Shown one piece after another: positions 25,401 to 40,600 of a DNA stretch of 64,000 bases. This DNA is from Apostichopus japonicus. Taxonomy: Eukaryota > Echinodermata > Holothuroidea > Aspidochirotida > Stichopodidae. The DNA lies in assembly GCF_037975245.1 (NCBI RefSeq), contig NC_092564.1:16696984-16760983 (forward strand). The letters are read 5' to 3'. Every line of letters begins with the position of its first letter. Position 1 is the stretch's first letter. The notes under the pieces were generated by a model. That model was not told where the DNA came from. It saw only the letters and a program-made list of their open reading frames with translations, and searched no databases. The position numbers were made by a program, and so were the translations under genes.

Positions 25401-28400
25401 CGGTATAGCAAGCTGTGTGTGTATTTTCTGGGATCGATGGTGGTGTCTAACACTTCTATTACACCCCATTTGAATATAGATCAGATAACCGGCATTTGAC
25501 GTTTCTTTTCGCGCAAGTCTTCACACCCCTTAACACACCTCTCAAATATAGGCTCCTAGTGTGTTAGTGACCCTTTGTAATACAATTAACTGTACTATGC
25601 TTATAAAAACAGAGCAATGGGTTTGACCAGTGACAAAGCCTACATTGTAACAGTGTCCTAATAATTCTATGCTCTTTGTTTGCTTTCCTCAACCTGGGAT
25701 GTGAGTTTCATCAGTTGAACAAAGATAATACCAGTACAATTATATAATGGTCATACAAGCATTGATCTTTGTTTTGGTAAAAGCTCATGACAGAAACTGA
25801 ATTTCTCTATTTTGACTGCTAAGTGTTTGATGTCACTTTAATCCCCATCTCCCCTCCCCTCCCCCAGCCCAACCCTCACACACACACATACATATCAATA
25901 TTTGTTATCTACATCTCAAAAGTAATTCCCTCCCCCCACCCTCACACACACATACACATCAATATTTTTTATCTGCATCTCAGAAGTTATTCCGTTGATT
26001 TTGTCAGGCTTTTTCTGTATTTCTTTTCTGTTTCTTTTCTTCTTTTTTTTTTTCTGTGACCCACCACCACCTCCTGCCTTCCCTAATTTCTACTTTTAAA
26101 AATTCTGTTAATTCCCGTTTCTCTTACGCCTGGTATCACTGCCTCTCTTTCAGGGTATACCAATGAGTGTGGACTTGACAGGTATTACCTGTAAAAAGGT
26201 TAACTACATTTGTAACAAGTTCAAGCTGGACAAGCCGAAGCCTAAGTTTACTATAACAAAGGCCACCAGGAATGCGGACGTCGGATGTGCTCCCGTCAAG
26301 TGTCTAGGTACGTATCTAAGACATACCTTGACTTCCCCACCTCACTTATCCCCTCCCCCCTCCGCTAGTTAAATGTGTATCAACATGTGTATTCAAAGCT
26401 AGCAGAAAGTTTCCAACGTTTTCACGAAACGGTTGTAGTCTTAGTGGAAAAATATTCCAACTTTTGGGAGTACCTTTTGTCAGCTAATAGCTTTACCTCT
26501 TGGTAGGAATTTGGATGACATTTTAGAGGGAGAAAATTATCAAATTACTTATTTAGCACTTTCTCTATGTGTTTTGCATTGCCACAAAGTTATGGTTTAT
26601 AGGCAGAAGTGTTCGCAAGGTCTTTGAAAATCGAAACAGCAAATTTGCATATTCCCAGCGTACACAATCGGTGATTTCGCACTCGTTTCTCCCTCTTCTG
26701 GACAAAATATACCGTGACATGGTCAAATTGTGTGTGTCAATTGCACCATTGATGATCTTGTTACTTCTGTTGGCCCTGCTTCTGTGTGTATATATGCGTC
26801 AGTGTCCTTCAAAGTTTGCACCACGGATGGTCTCATTATTTCCATCCTTCCTTGATTTCCCATCAGTTCCAGGTGAAGAGGAGGAACCGCCTGTCGTGGA
26901 AGTGCTAGCGACTCTGACCACGCCCGTAACCCTCTACCTGAATGAGAACAACGACGTCAACACCTTGACCGGAGTGATGTTCGATGCCGAGGAGGACATC
27001 ATCGGCAGAGACAATTGGGAAGTCTCCACCTGGTTCAGCAAATCTCCAGACGGCTCCGGTCCGAAGACCAACTTGAATGACGAGAGTCTCCTGGAGAACC
27101 AGAAACATCTCCCAATTGACCCTAACGAATCTCTCTGGTTCCCTGTAAGCATTCTCTTTCTCCTGTTATCAAAACTATTAAACGTGATATAGAATAGAGA
27201 GCATCCAGTCTACACTTTCCAGCCCATCCTCACCAAAGAAAAACTAGTGCTAATTTTGTTTTTGGGGGTGGTGGAGGTTGGAAGGGGTTGGGGGGAGGGG
27301 AGGGATGAAGAGTTAGCCTTAATTCTGACCCGAGATGGTACAATCAAAGCCTTTCAATCCTTTTCAATCCTTTTCAATCCTTTCAGTCTTGTGTATGCCT
27401 TCCCACACAATATGATCATCTTCTATTCACTGACCTTCCCCTACCCTAGAAAATCGCTCAAAACGTGGATCTGTCCGACGGCTCCGATTGCTCTGAGTAC
27501 AAGTTCATATGCGCTGAGATCAGGAAGGACGACCCCGAGCCCGACTTTGAGCTGCTAGAGGCCAGCAGGTTTGCTAGGAGAGGTTGTGCTCAGGTGACCT
27601 GTACAGGTATGATCACTACCGTCTTGATGTTAGAACTGTCCCCGGGGGCAGGAAGGGTATTAAAAGTATAGGTCCTGTAAATCGGAAAGATAAAAACAAA
27701 AAATGGGTCCTGGAAGCAGGAATAGTAACAAAGATGTGGTCCTGGAAGCATAAATAGCAGAAAAATGAGTCATGGCAGCAGGAATGGTAAGATGAGTCAT
27801 AGCAGCAGGAATGGTAACCAAGCAGAAGTGGGCTGTTGGAGCAGGAATGGAAATGAAGTGCAACCAGATCTCTGATAAACAACTTTTGTATTATGCTGCG
27901 TTGATCCATGATGACGCAGATCTTCAAACAGGTCCACACATTGTGTAGAAGCGGTAGCTTGATCATTGTAAATTGACATTTGAAATTCTTATGAAGAAGT
28001 GGTCATCAACATGTTGAAGCATACAAATAATTCTTTAAAGAATCTCTCTGTATTTGACCAGCTGTTACCTTTTGACCCTTTGCAATTTCATTTGGCCCCT
28101 CTTTAGGCCCATAGACCAGGGGCATAACTGGCCAAGAAGTAGCACCGGCTTTACTTTGGCCCTCTGTCTAGTGTTAATATATGGCGTCCTGGAAAATGAT
28201 TCAAGGATTACCTCTTTAATAATAGATCAACAATATGTGTCACCTTCATCTGCCGTTTAGATCGGGAAGAAGATATACCAGCGGTGGAATTTGCTTCTGT
28301 GGAGCCGACGCCCGTCACTCTGTATCTCGGCGAGGAAAACAGCGTCACCACTGACGTGAACGTCGCCTTCAACGAGGAGACAACAGATTCGGACGTGGCC

Positions 28401-31400
28401 GGGGAGGATCTCTGGCAGATGGCCGTTTGGTTCAGTAAGACGGACACTGGTAAGGGATCCAAGAAGGGATTCACCAAGAGCGCCATGACGGAAGCTCAGG
28501 GAGAGATGCCCGTTGACTTTGAAGATTTTGAGGTTGAGGTAAATATGAATATGTGGACTTTACCAAGGGGAGAAGGGGGATGTAAGAATGCAGCAGGGTG
28601 GAGGGGGAAGGATGAGGCTAGCTGGGTGGGCGTGGGGGGATGAGGGGGGCGTGTGGTTCAAAGATGTAATATATGTAAATAAGCAAAGTGAAAGTTTGTT
28701 CTATGCACCTACCTAGTATGTGTTTGACTCAAAAATTCCAAACTCTTATCAATGCTTGATGTCAAACTTAAATGTGGTCATCAGGGAGGCAGGCATGAGT
28801 TCTTAAAGTTTTGAAGTGATACTGTCTCAGATGACAGATGCAATTTTTCCTAAAATGACCAATGATGATGATTATAGACACAAGCTAGCCTCCCCTATAG
28901 CTTACTGTGGTTGCGACTTAAAATCTAACGGGTTTGTCACATGACAGGTTTTGCTGTACTTAGTTGTAAAACGACCATATAGGGGTGTCTTTGGTTGGAA
29001 ATATTACTAAATTAAAATTAATAAAATATTTTTTTGTGAAAACCCAAACTGGTGACATTGGGATGGATCGTTACCTCTTCTTTGTCAGTGATCATTTTGA
29101 AGATTTTTCTATAAAATCATGAATATGTATTAAGTTGTCACCTGTATTTTGGTGTTATCTCTGAGAATGCCGGTTTAACAGTTTAATGTCTAAAACACTT
29201 GCATCTTTTCCCTCCCCCCCCCACCCCCCTTTTGCAGGGACTGCCAGTTAGTGCAGATCTGACAGATCAAGAAAACTGTAACAAATATCAATTCGTCTGC
29301 GCTCGTATCAGAAGGGACAAACCGGCACCAGACTATAAACAAGTCGGATCAGATCAAACTGGATGTGCTCCGGTCACCTGCGAAGGTGAGTAAAATGAAA
29401 CTTCAGAGGCCCGAAAGAGGGAAAAGGGTCAGCATCATCACACAGTTTCCGTTTCTATGGAGATGTAAAGCTTATACATCTTGTCCATCGCAAACGGCAT
29501 ACATTCCGCATAAATTTATACGTGCAATAATTAGAACTGTTTAAATCAGTTCAAGAATCACATAGAGGTAGTCGTTTATATAATGTAAAGGGAGAGAACA
29601 GAGAGTCTGTAGTTTTATGTGAAATCTCACAAACTAAGGGGAATACACAATTAAAGGGTGTGAAGACTCGCGCAAAAAGAAACGTCTAATGCTGGTAATT
29701 TGACCTAGTTTCGAATGAGGTGTAATGAGGTTAAACACCACCATCGATCCCAGAAAATACACACACAGCTTGCTACCATCGGTAATTAGACACTAGTGTA
29801 CAGTCAGTACATACAGCTGCGGTCGATACCCACAGCACAGTATACAAACGATACAGCGATGGACATCTCAGGTCCAGCCACAGATAACAATTAAGATGTC
29901 ACGTATCATTACTGTCTGCAGTTTGTAGCGACACAAACAAAACGTCACTTGCAAGCAACAGAAAGTTAACTTTTTACAGATGGCCGCACGCGGTTTGGGG
30001 CGAGTCTTCAATGCCTCAAAGTGATAGTTAAAATGTAGCCAAATTCTAAATGAAATGTAGTACTCCGATATATGCGCTATTACTAGCTCACAAGTTTAGC
30101 ACATACAAGACACATTTTGTGTAGCAGTTATGTATTTTGTATAGTTCTTATTTGAGATCGTTATATCGATGTTTTAAGACACCATGTCAATACCTGCAGA
30201 ATCCTGCTGCAGCAAAGGCTGAATTAAAAAATTCCAACTTTTGGCTCTCAATTCATCGGCTAAATTTGTATCCTCTGATCCAACAGTCCGTCCAGAGGTG
30301 GCTCCTCTGGTACCAGATGAGCCCGAGTACCCTTTTGCACCGACCGACCTGAAACCGTATGCACCGTTGCTACCCGACTATCCCCTGGGTTCGTACGTGG
30401 AGGTGGTGGAGACCACCGCTCAACCGGTGGTGCTACATCCCAACGAAGACAACGACGTGACCACCGATGTGGCAGTTCAGTTTGACACGCCGTACGTGAT
30501 AAAGGGTGGCAACCTCTGGGAGATGAGCACCTGGTTCAGCAAGTACCCGGACGGCAGCGGACCCAGGCTCAACGAGAAAGACAAGAGTCTCAACCAAAAC
30601 CAGAAGAACAAGCCTGCTAAGATTGACAAAGACTTACATTTCCAGGTAAGTACTCTTCTGTAAAAGAGATATGTCTCACAAGCAATGTATATTGTATTGA
30701 TTTAACTGTAGTTGGATTTGATTTTTTTTTCCATGTTCATGCATACCCTTACAATGTTTACAATTGAAGCGATTCGGGAATCTAGTTGGATGGGGAGTTA
30801 GCGGGTGATTCATGCCAGGCAAATGACAATGATGAAGAGTAGCAGGGAAAAATTTCACTTTATCACACAATGAATAGACATGTAACAATCGATAAGAAAA
30901 TGGTGGAAGGGCTTTGAAGCCAAAGCTTTTACAAGAAGCCCACCGTAACATAATTAATTACAAAGTAAATATAAATAAAGGGAAACTAGAAGGATAAGAA
31001 GAGGATCTGCCCCCCACCCCACCCCACCCATCATATTGACCCACCAGGTAACTTGCATAGAAGAAAAGAAATGGAGCAGTCAGTTGGGGTAAAGTAGAAA
31101 GATGTCAAATAGAAACATAAACCAAAATGGAGATGAAAATACAAAAGGGTAAACTAGAAAGTGTTCATATTTAGATATAAGTGTCTTTTTTAACTTATCG
31201 GAAAATAACTTTACGGATTTTGCGTTTTTTATTGAATCACTCATTGATTCCAGAACTTAGTACCATCAGATACAATCGAGGGCTTGAAACGGTCAGAAGT
31301 AATGGGAAGAGAAAATAGGTGTTGGGAGGACCTGGTATTGTGGGAATGTATATTATGAGTGGAAGAAATTTGTGTCGTTGAAAATATCTGGTAACAGTTG

Positions 31401-34400
31401 ATTAACAAATTTAAAAATGAATATAGCCTCCATTTGGTGTCTGTGGATGTCAAAAATATTAAGAAAACCTTTGGTTTGGTGGTTGGGTGAATGGGGATGG
31501 GTGGGGATGGGTGGGTGGAGGGCAACAATACTTATGAGCTAGCTTTATTACGCTTCATCGACTTTTTAGCATTTGCCAGCTACAATCAGTAGTATGCTTT
31601 GGATGCAGACTTTTCATAGCTGCTGTATTCTGCCTTGTTACCATAGGAACTACCTCAGAATGTTGACCTGAGTGACTCGCCAGACTGTGGCAACTACAGG
31701 TACATCTGCGGTGAGATTAGGAAGAACAGACCTAACCCTGACTTTGTACTGGTTGAACGTTACAGGGACTCCACGGTAGGATGTGCCAAGGTCACTTGTG
31801 AAGGTATGCTATACTCTCCTCTTCCCCAAGTCAATCTCTAGCTCTCTGAGTACTTCATCTCACCTTAATATTGACAGCAAGGAACCTATAGGGCTGTCCT
31901 GTAATGTCTATACATCAAGCCAGTGAGTGTACAATTCCAAGCATGAATTGCAGTATAAAATGCCCCATGAACCAACACTTTAGAGGACAGCTTATTGTCT
32001 ATTCGATGGCCAGATCATTCATATGTGTCTTTACATAAATAACCAAGAGAAAAAGAAATACTCAAAGTGAAATGAAAAACAGAAAGAGGAACATATTTCA
32101 CACCTATTCCATAGCAAGCAGTGATGTATGCTGTCTTTTCACGGCCAAAGACACACCCCACCTTCCCCTCGCACCTCCCCTGCCTGTAGTGTACTGTGTA
32201 CTTCCAGGCCTTCTTGTTTCTTTGTGGATGTAACTCTGACTCTGTTATTCACAGCACGTGATGGAGAAGAGACGCCGGCGGTGGAGTTTGCCTCAGTGAC
32301 GCCCTCTTCCGTGGTTCTGTACATCGGAGAGAAGAACGATGTGACGACAGACGTATCGGTCGAGTTCAATCAAGAGACTACCGACCCGACCGTCGCAGGG
32401 GAGGAGCTCTGGCAGATGTCGGTCTGGTTCAGTAAATCAGAGACAGGATCCGGTCAAGTTAAGAACCTCGTCCGATCGGCATTGAGCGATGAGCAGGGAC
32501 TTATGCCGGTCGACTTTGATAACTTTGTTGCTGAGGTAAGGAGAGTACAATTTTAATCCACGATTGACATTTTCTAGTAAATTGTTAAAGTGAATTTTTG
32601 TCTCTTCTCTCAAATTATCTGGTGCAGTATTGTTCCCCCCACCCCTATGTAATAGCATTATAGCAAGATATGACCCATTCATGACCAAAATTTGGCTGCA
32701 GTTTGGTCTGGATTAAAGGATGACTTTAGACTCAAAGTTCATCTTGATACATTGTATACTGTGATAAAATAATTGCTACCAGTCCAGGTTGCATTTCTTA
32801 GAGCATTTTAATATTTTTACCAATGAACCCTTAAATAGCTGAGGGTCATCTAGTAAAGTGGCTGGGCTTCTTAGTCTAACACAGAGACCACCAGATCAAT
32901 ACTCAATAAATGAAAACAAAACTTTCATGTACTCAGGTAAGATTTTTTGCAATGTATTTCAAATTTTTCATTTCTTATAAATGGTATACATTGCCGTCGA
33001 TGGGGGTGCAAAATAACATAATGACATTTAGCTCTGCACCAAGGAGCTGATGTAATCATCGATTTAATCTCCAAAAGAGCATTTAAGAGAGATCTAGCAT
33101 TAATTACTTTAAATGCTGAATATCTTGAAAAACCAGAATGTAGCAAAATTTCCATTTTTCTTTGGATGATAAGATATGAAGTGTCTTACAATTTTGTTGT
33201 TTTGTTTACTCAGCGTAGAGAGAGTTGATCCACGAGTGGAAACCTTTGCGTCTTTTTTTTCCAAAAATATTTTCGCAGGGTTTACCAGCCACTGCAGATT
33301 TGACAGACTTAGTCAGCTGTAATAAGTATGCCTACATTTGTGCTAGAGTGAGGAAAGATGATCCAACACCAGATTACAAGCAGATTGGAAAAGATAAAAC
33401 TGGATGTGCACCTGTTATATGTGCAAGTACGTGTAATATCAAAAGCAGCATTGTAGCTAAGGGGGTGGGGGACCAGGAGGGGGGCCCAGGAGGAGGGCAC
33501 CTAGTTCCCCAAAATATTTATCTCCCCCCGGGGTAAAAACTATTTGGGCCAATTTCTTTTTTTTATAACATTAGGTTTGAGCAGTACTCTGTCTGTCACC
33601 CCCCCTCCCCCCTCCCTAAAAAGGTATTGAGCCCCTATAGAAAGGAAGACTTGGTACTTCCTTGATCAAATGCTATACTTCTTTATCTATGAAACTCGAA
33701 ACATGATTCTGGTATCAGTATAAAATACAATAGCTCCCAATAAAATTACCTTGGCATATCTGCAGATCTGAATTAGCTATTACCAGCATGCTTTATGAGG
33801 CTCTCCAGTATATCTACAGAGGATATGCTATCATATCAGTCCTAGTGCATGTCATCTGTACTGTATACAGATCTCTGAATTAAAAGTTACACGTGTAAAA
33901 TACAATAGCTCCCAATAAAATTACCTTGGCATATCTGCAGATCTGAATTAGCTATTACAAGCAGTGAATACTTGATGAGGTTCTCCAGGTATATCTACAG
34001 AGGATATGCTGTCATATCAGTCCTAGTGCATGTCATCTGTACTGTATACAGATCTCTGAATTAAAAGTTACACATGATTCTGGTATCAGTGTAAAATACA
34101 ATAGCTCCCAATAAAATTACCTTGGCATATCTGCAGATCTGAATTAGCTATTACAAGCAGTGAATACTTGATGAGGTTCTCCAGTATATCTACAGAGGAT
34201 ATGCTGTCATATCAGGTGCTTTAGAAAGCACAATTTGAGGTGCTCAAATATAATTAGTCTGACTCTATGAAAATATGTTTCAAAGATCTCTTCTTCAATT
34301 ATGATAAAGGAAATTGTATATTCTACTAGTTATCGTCTCACTGTACTATTACGATGACGTACAAGCACAGACTGGCAACTTATCGAGTTTCATGGAACTA

Positions 34401-34565
34401 GATAGGACATGATGTGACGGCGACCACCACTGTTGATATTGGACATGGTGGGAGAGCCCTGTAATAAAGTCATTCCAATCTTGAATATACTATAGCATTG
34501 TAGTGTTACTACAGTCATGGAATATATGGATAGTATCCTCCTGACTGTAATCACCATATAGAATT

Positions 34566-34608
<43 letters not shown>

Positions 34609-37600
34609 TATATTTATATATATATTCCTATTGCTCTACTTTGTGCACTTCTCTGATACCAAAAGTGTAAGAATAATGTTTGTTTGCTTTCAACTAACTC
34701 AATATCCACAGGAAATGAATTAAATATCATCCCTAATAACATACTATCAATTCTGTTTGCCGCACTACAGCACGAGATATTCTGCCAGATGCACCCGAGG
34801 AGGATGATTTTCCCGTGGCAGAATACATCGAGGTCATCGCCACGACCACCACGCCCGTGACCTTGTACTTGGATGAGGAAAACGACGTCACCACGGATGT
34901 CAGCGTACAGTTCGACACCCCTTATAACCTAGAGGGCACCGACCTGTGGGAGATGTCCATCTGGTTCAGCAAGAATGAGGACGGAAGCGGAAAACAGACC
35001 AACCTCCTGGAGGAGACACTCTCAGAACGTCAGCAAAACAAACCGGCTAAAGTCGACAAGGATCTCACCTATGTGGTGAGAAAAGGGGCATTTAAAGATA
35101 CTTTCTATTATTGCTGAAAGTAAATTGTGACATGTAAACTTTGCATGACTATAAATGTGTAAAAAAAGGTCATGATTATTTTTTTCTATGTGACTTTTTT
35201 AAGTTTTATTAGCAACATTTTTTGGGCCTTTCGTGTGATATTTGTTTTATTTAAACTTGTCTTGCCTCCAAAAGATACCTTCATATCCAGAAAGGAAAAC
35301 AAATCACTTGATGTCATTATACATTTTGCTTCACCTTTTAATGGGACCTTAATAGAGCGATTCTTACCATTTTGATATTATGATTACTGTTATTATTATT
35401 ATTTTAATTTTGCTGCATCTCTTTCTGGATGTACCAAAATGTTCTTTTTCCTGACAATTTCAGGATCTTTCACAAAGTGTCGACCTGACCGACGGAACCG
35501 GTTGCGGCAAGTTTAGATTCATCTGTTCCGAGATCAGAAAGAACAACCCCAGCCCCGATTTTACTCTTCACGATCGTTACCGATACTCAAGAAGAGGGTG
35601 TGCACCCGTGACCTGTAATGGTAAGTATGATTCAACTTTGGGAGGATGATGTTATTCAATCTTTGTCTGGCAGGGAACAAATTTTTTCTTCTTCAAATAG
35701 CCATCTGATTTTGTTTGCCATGAAAGAAATGAGGATGTTTAAAAACTCTGTGTACCAAAGTAGCCTATATACAGTTAATATTAACTATTAACATATATGT
35801 AGGCTACTCGCTGAGCATATTGCTCAATCTGAATAGAAATTCGCTCTGTGGTACGAAATAATATTCTGTGTGTTTCATACGAATGAAAGTTGTGGGTTCT
35901 TTTCACCTTCAAGCACTGTGTTGGATGGAGTACGTACACTGCATAGATTGCTAGACGCTTTCAAAAGTACTTACCTGAAGGGTTGGTTTGGTTTGAGGAT
36001 TGTTATTAAAATGGATGCGATTTGTGCATGGATGACCATTATCTGACTTATTTTAACCTCAGTACATAGATTTATAGTTGTCCAATTGCCTCTTCTATAT
36101 CATCAAGCCAATTGACATGTCTGAATGAAAACTCAATAACAAAACACTTCCTTTTTTGGTTGCAAATCATTGCAATTGTTCCAAAGAAGTTGACTTTTTC
36201 CCTTGTTTTGAATACCGTATGAATTTCTTGATAAATTTTTACTTTGTTGTACTTATGATAGAACGAGGAGTCACAGAAACACCGACAGTTGAGTTTGCTT
36301 CTGTGCAGCCTACGCCCGTCACCCTCTACATCGGCGAAAACAATGAAGTCACGACAGACGTCACAGTCGAGTTCAATGAGGACACCACAGATCCAACGGT
36401 CGCAGGGGACGAACTCTGGCAGATGTCCCTGTGGTTCAGTAAATCCGACGATGGACTGGGATCGGTCAAGAGTTACGTCAAATCTGCTCTGGCCGATGAG
36501 CAAGGGCAGACTCCGGTTAACTTTGACGACTTTGTGATGGAGGTATGTGACCTGCGTACGACCAAGAAGCAGAGATCATGATACAGAGTAATAACTTCAA
36601 AGCAAAGAACATAACACATTTTGAGAAAGAATGGAATTTCAAAGTCAAATCACTGGAAAAAGACAGAGATTTGATGGAGTTTTTTCCAGGATTACTTTAC
36701 AGGCACAAGATTAAGTTTTGATATGCTGCCAATCCATGTTTACATATCCGAGAACGGAAGAGAGGGAAGACAAAAATATTGCTGGGAACACAGAACACTT
36801 TTGTGGTCTCAAAATAGTTTCTGTTATTTTATCCTTACTACCAGTGTTTGTCCCATTCTATTCAACATGAAACTGAGACAGTATTTCTTGACAAAATAAA
36901 ATAGAATAATGTTAACAATAAGGTAAAATAGAGATGTCCTAGTTTTAATTGCTAGGTTTATTTTTCTCAAAATGTCCACCTTCCCCTCCCCCTACCCATC
37001 CCATTAAGCCAACCTTTGTGGGCAATGATGACTAGCAATCAAGCAACTCCATTATTAATGTAAAGCGGGGAGTGGTTAGGTTGTCGGTGTGGTGACGCCC
37101 ATGGGGGGAGATGGGGTGACACATATGACTTGAGTCAAAGATTGGTTTACTTGGCAAGCAGTGTATTATCGCTACTCTCTAGCAAGCTCTCATAGAGCTT
37201 TTCACTTGCCACGCAAGGTGAAAATGAACATTTTTAAATCATTGAGAAGATATCGCATGCATGCGTAGTAATAACGAGCACTGAATAATAAGTTAAGGTT
37301 AACATTGGTTAGAGACTTTTTGCTGGGTGTCCAACCAACAACCCAAGGAGCTGTGGGGAGCCAAAAAGGTAAAATAATGCGTATTCCCACATTAGCAACT
37401 CAACATGTCAAGTATAACAAACTCTGCCCGCAGTCTTTACTTTCTTTCTTTCTTTCTTATGCTGATGTAATTTATCCTTCTCTTCTGTCATGAAAATGTG
37501 CTTATCAATCACCAGTATTGTATAGCCTTTACTGAATTATGTGACACTTTCATCTCTCGTTATATCTTTTATCATTTGCAAGGATCTATCCTCTTTTGAA

Positions 37601-40600
37601 GTGAAATGCTGTGGTTCCTGTAAGCACTATTAAAAGGATAAAGCATTTCTCTTCTATCACGCCTTTGCTGTGTAGTATAACTATTATGCCATCATTCACT
37701 CACTCCTCCTCTTAGGGTCTTGAGACTTCAGCTGACCTTACGGACATCGTCGCATGTAACAAATACAAGTTCATCTGTGCCCGTGTCAGGAAAGATGTTC
37801 CCTCGCCAGATTACGAGCAGATCGGCAAGGATAAGACAGGATGCGCCCCAGTTACATGCAAACGTAAGTGTTATGTACGATGGGATTAATAGTTTCGGTG
37901 CTAACATATTAATTATTGTTTTTTGTTTCAAAAAAGACCATTCAGAACAGAGAAAGATGGAAGTAAAAGAGTACTGCTTTGAAGCGTCAATATTGTCGAA
38001 TACAACTTCTACAGTATCTATATATTCATAAATTTTTCGTACTTTGACAAAATTTTGTCCAACCTGTTGGCAACTAACAAGGTAGTAGATTCATGAAAAA
38101 ATGATGCCCTGCCAAAAAGGGTAGACTGCATCTGGAAGCGCTATCTGATCTTGAAATGAGTTAAAATACTACACTTTTAGTTCCAATATAAAATATACGA
38201 TAACAATTTCTAGATAGAATAATATCGTGATAAATCTTTCATTCTTTACATGAGACACAGGCAAATAACAGTCTTAACATATGTATAGCTATAAGAAGTT
38301 ACTTTGATAGTCATAAATTGGACATAGATTTGCAAATTTTCACTCTCTGTCGTGAAACACATTGGGAGACCCGCAAGCACACTTCAAGTTCCGCTTTCTT
38401 TCCACTGCTGCGGTAAAAACCATGAAATTTCCCAAAGTGTGTCATAGTAATTAATTTCTTTGTTTAATCCTTAACGCACTACATGGAACAAAACAAGAAC
38501 TATTTACAACTTCAAAAACTTGAGAATTAGAAAAATTGTCAAATAAACAGAGACAAAATACTACACAGTTGAACCTCTGTAATACTATTAAAGTATTGTT
38601 TGATTGATTGATCGATCGATGATTCTTTTGTTACAGAACGAGAAGAGGAGGATCCGGACGAGTACATCGAGGTGGTCGCAACCTCCACCACGCCCGTGAC
38701 CCTCTACCTGGATGAGGAGAACGACGTCACCACGGACGTCAAGGTGGAGTTTGAGGCACCTTACAAGATTGCCGGCAAAAACCTCTGGCAGATGGCCATC
38801 TGGTTCAGTAAATACCCCGACGGAAGCGGAGATAAGACCAACCGCCGATCGAAGACGCTTAGTCAGAGGCAGAAGGATAAGCCTCTGAAACCAGATAAAG
38901 ACATGGGCTTTGCAGTAAGTTGGAATGGTCTTTAAAACTTAAAGGCATTGAAGACTCGCCCTGAACCATGTGCCGCGCTCTGAAAAAGTGAACTTTCCGT
39001 TGCTTGCAAGTGAAGTTTTCTGCTTATCACTACAAAATGCAGACAGTAATGAAACGTGATACCTTAATTGTTATCTTTAGCTGGACCTGAAATGTCCATC
39101 GCTAATATCGTTTGTACACTGTGCTGTGGGTATTGACCGCAGCTGTATGTATTGACTACACTGGTGTCTAATTACCAAAGGTAGCCAGCTGCGTGCGTAT
39201 TTTCTCGGATCGATGGTGGTGTGTAACACTTCTGTTACACCTCATTCAAAACTAGGTCAGAATACCGGCATTAGACGTTCTTTTTGCGGGAGTCTTCACA
39301 CCCTTTAAAGAGTTTGACTGACCCTCAAGAATCATACTATAATGAAGCATATGCAACTATACTGCAGGTGAAAAGTACACAGAATTATTCACAAAAAGGA
39401 TTACAAGATTGAAATAATTACAAACCAGTTTGGGCTTTGGACTGACTAAGTGTTCTCTGTAAACTTTCTATTAGTCTTGGCAGGTTGATCGGATGGATGG
39501 GTAGATGAATCACTTTTCGTAAGTGTTTTGTGGACATTGATAATATTCCTTTCCTAACAAGAAATAACCTTTCAAAAAAGGGTCCCCATCCTTAATTCCC
39601 TTCCTCAAAACTTCCCAAAGTTTTGTTTTCATTTCACTCCCCCCCCCCCCAGAATGTTTGAAAAGACTCGCTTATGGTTTGCAACTCACATTTCTTCTTT
39701 ATTCTTTAAAATCGTTTTGTTGTTTATTCATTAGGACTTGGAACAGAACGTTGATCTTATCGGTGTGACCATCTGTAGTTCGAAATACCGGTACATCTGT
39801 TCGGAGATAACCAAGGACAAACCTACTCCAGATTTTGAGTTGCGGCAGAGGTACAGATACTCAAGAATTGGATGTGCCAAAGTCACCTGCATTGGTAAAT
39901 TTCACACAGAATTTCTCTTCCTACTAGAATATTGGTGTGTTTTGGAGGGTCTGAAGCACAGGGCTGTCTTGTCCCTCCACTTCACCCTCCTTTCTAAAAG
40001 AGAAATTAATTCATTGATAGGAAAGTGGGCTTCACCAAGTCATGACAAGAATGATGACTTTAATTAACCTGGACTCTAATTTGCAAGTCTTAGTGTGGCT
40101 GGATTTGGTACTTTTTTTCATTGCTGTTTGTGTATTTTGAACAGACATTCACAAGACTTATGGCGTTATTGCGTGAATGCAACAGCGGGGGAATTTCCAA
40201 CGTTGAAAAGAGGGTGCACTGTCATATCGGTGCTCATTTGTGTGATCTGTGCAGTTGTACGATCTTTGAATTAGAATAACACCGTCACCATAAAGCAGTC
40301 AAATGCTGTGAATACTTGTGATGATGAACCTGTGTACTAATACGCTGGGTGATTGACTAGTTCATGGTTCCACTTGCGTGCAGTTTTGCCGTACCGAAAA
40401 CATGCTATAGAAAAAAGACAAGTTTAGGTGCTTAAAAACAGTTAGCTTGACATGTAAACTTGGAAATATTTTTTTCAAAAGATCTCTCAAAATTGAATAC
40501 ACCACTGGTGATCATCTCACATTTCCCGTAGGATCTGCAGTCATGAGAACCAGATAGGACGGCTACGAAAATGCCCTCTGTTAATTTTGGGCATGGCTGG

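Noticed and set aside
32128-36581. Upstream in-frame extensions of exons 22 and 26 with hydrophobic stretches as alternative starts
   Set aside because: Weaker than the one before exon 16; they are explained by pyrimidine-rich intron ends encoding Leu, Phe and Ser.
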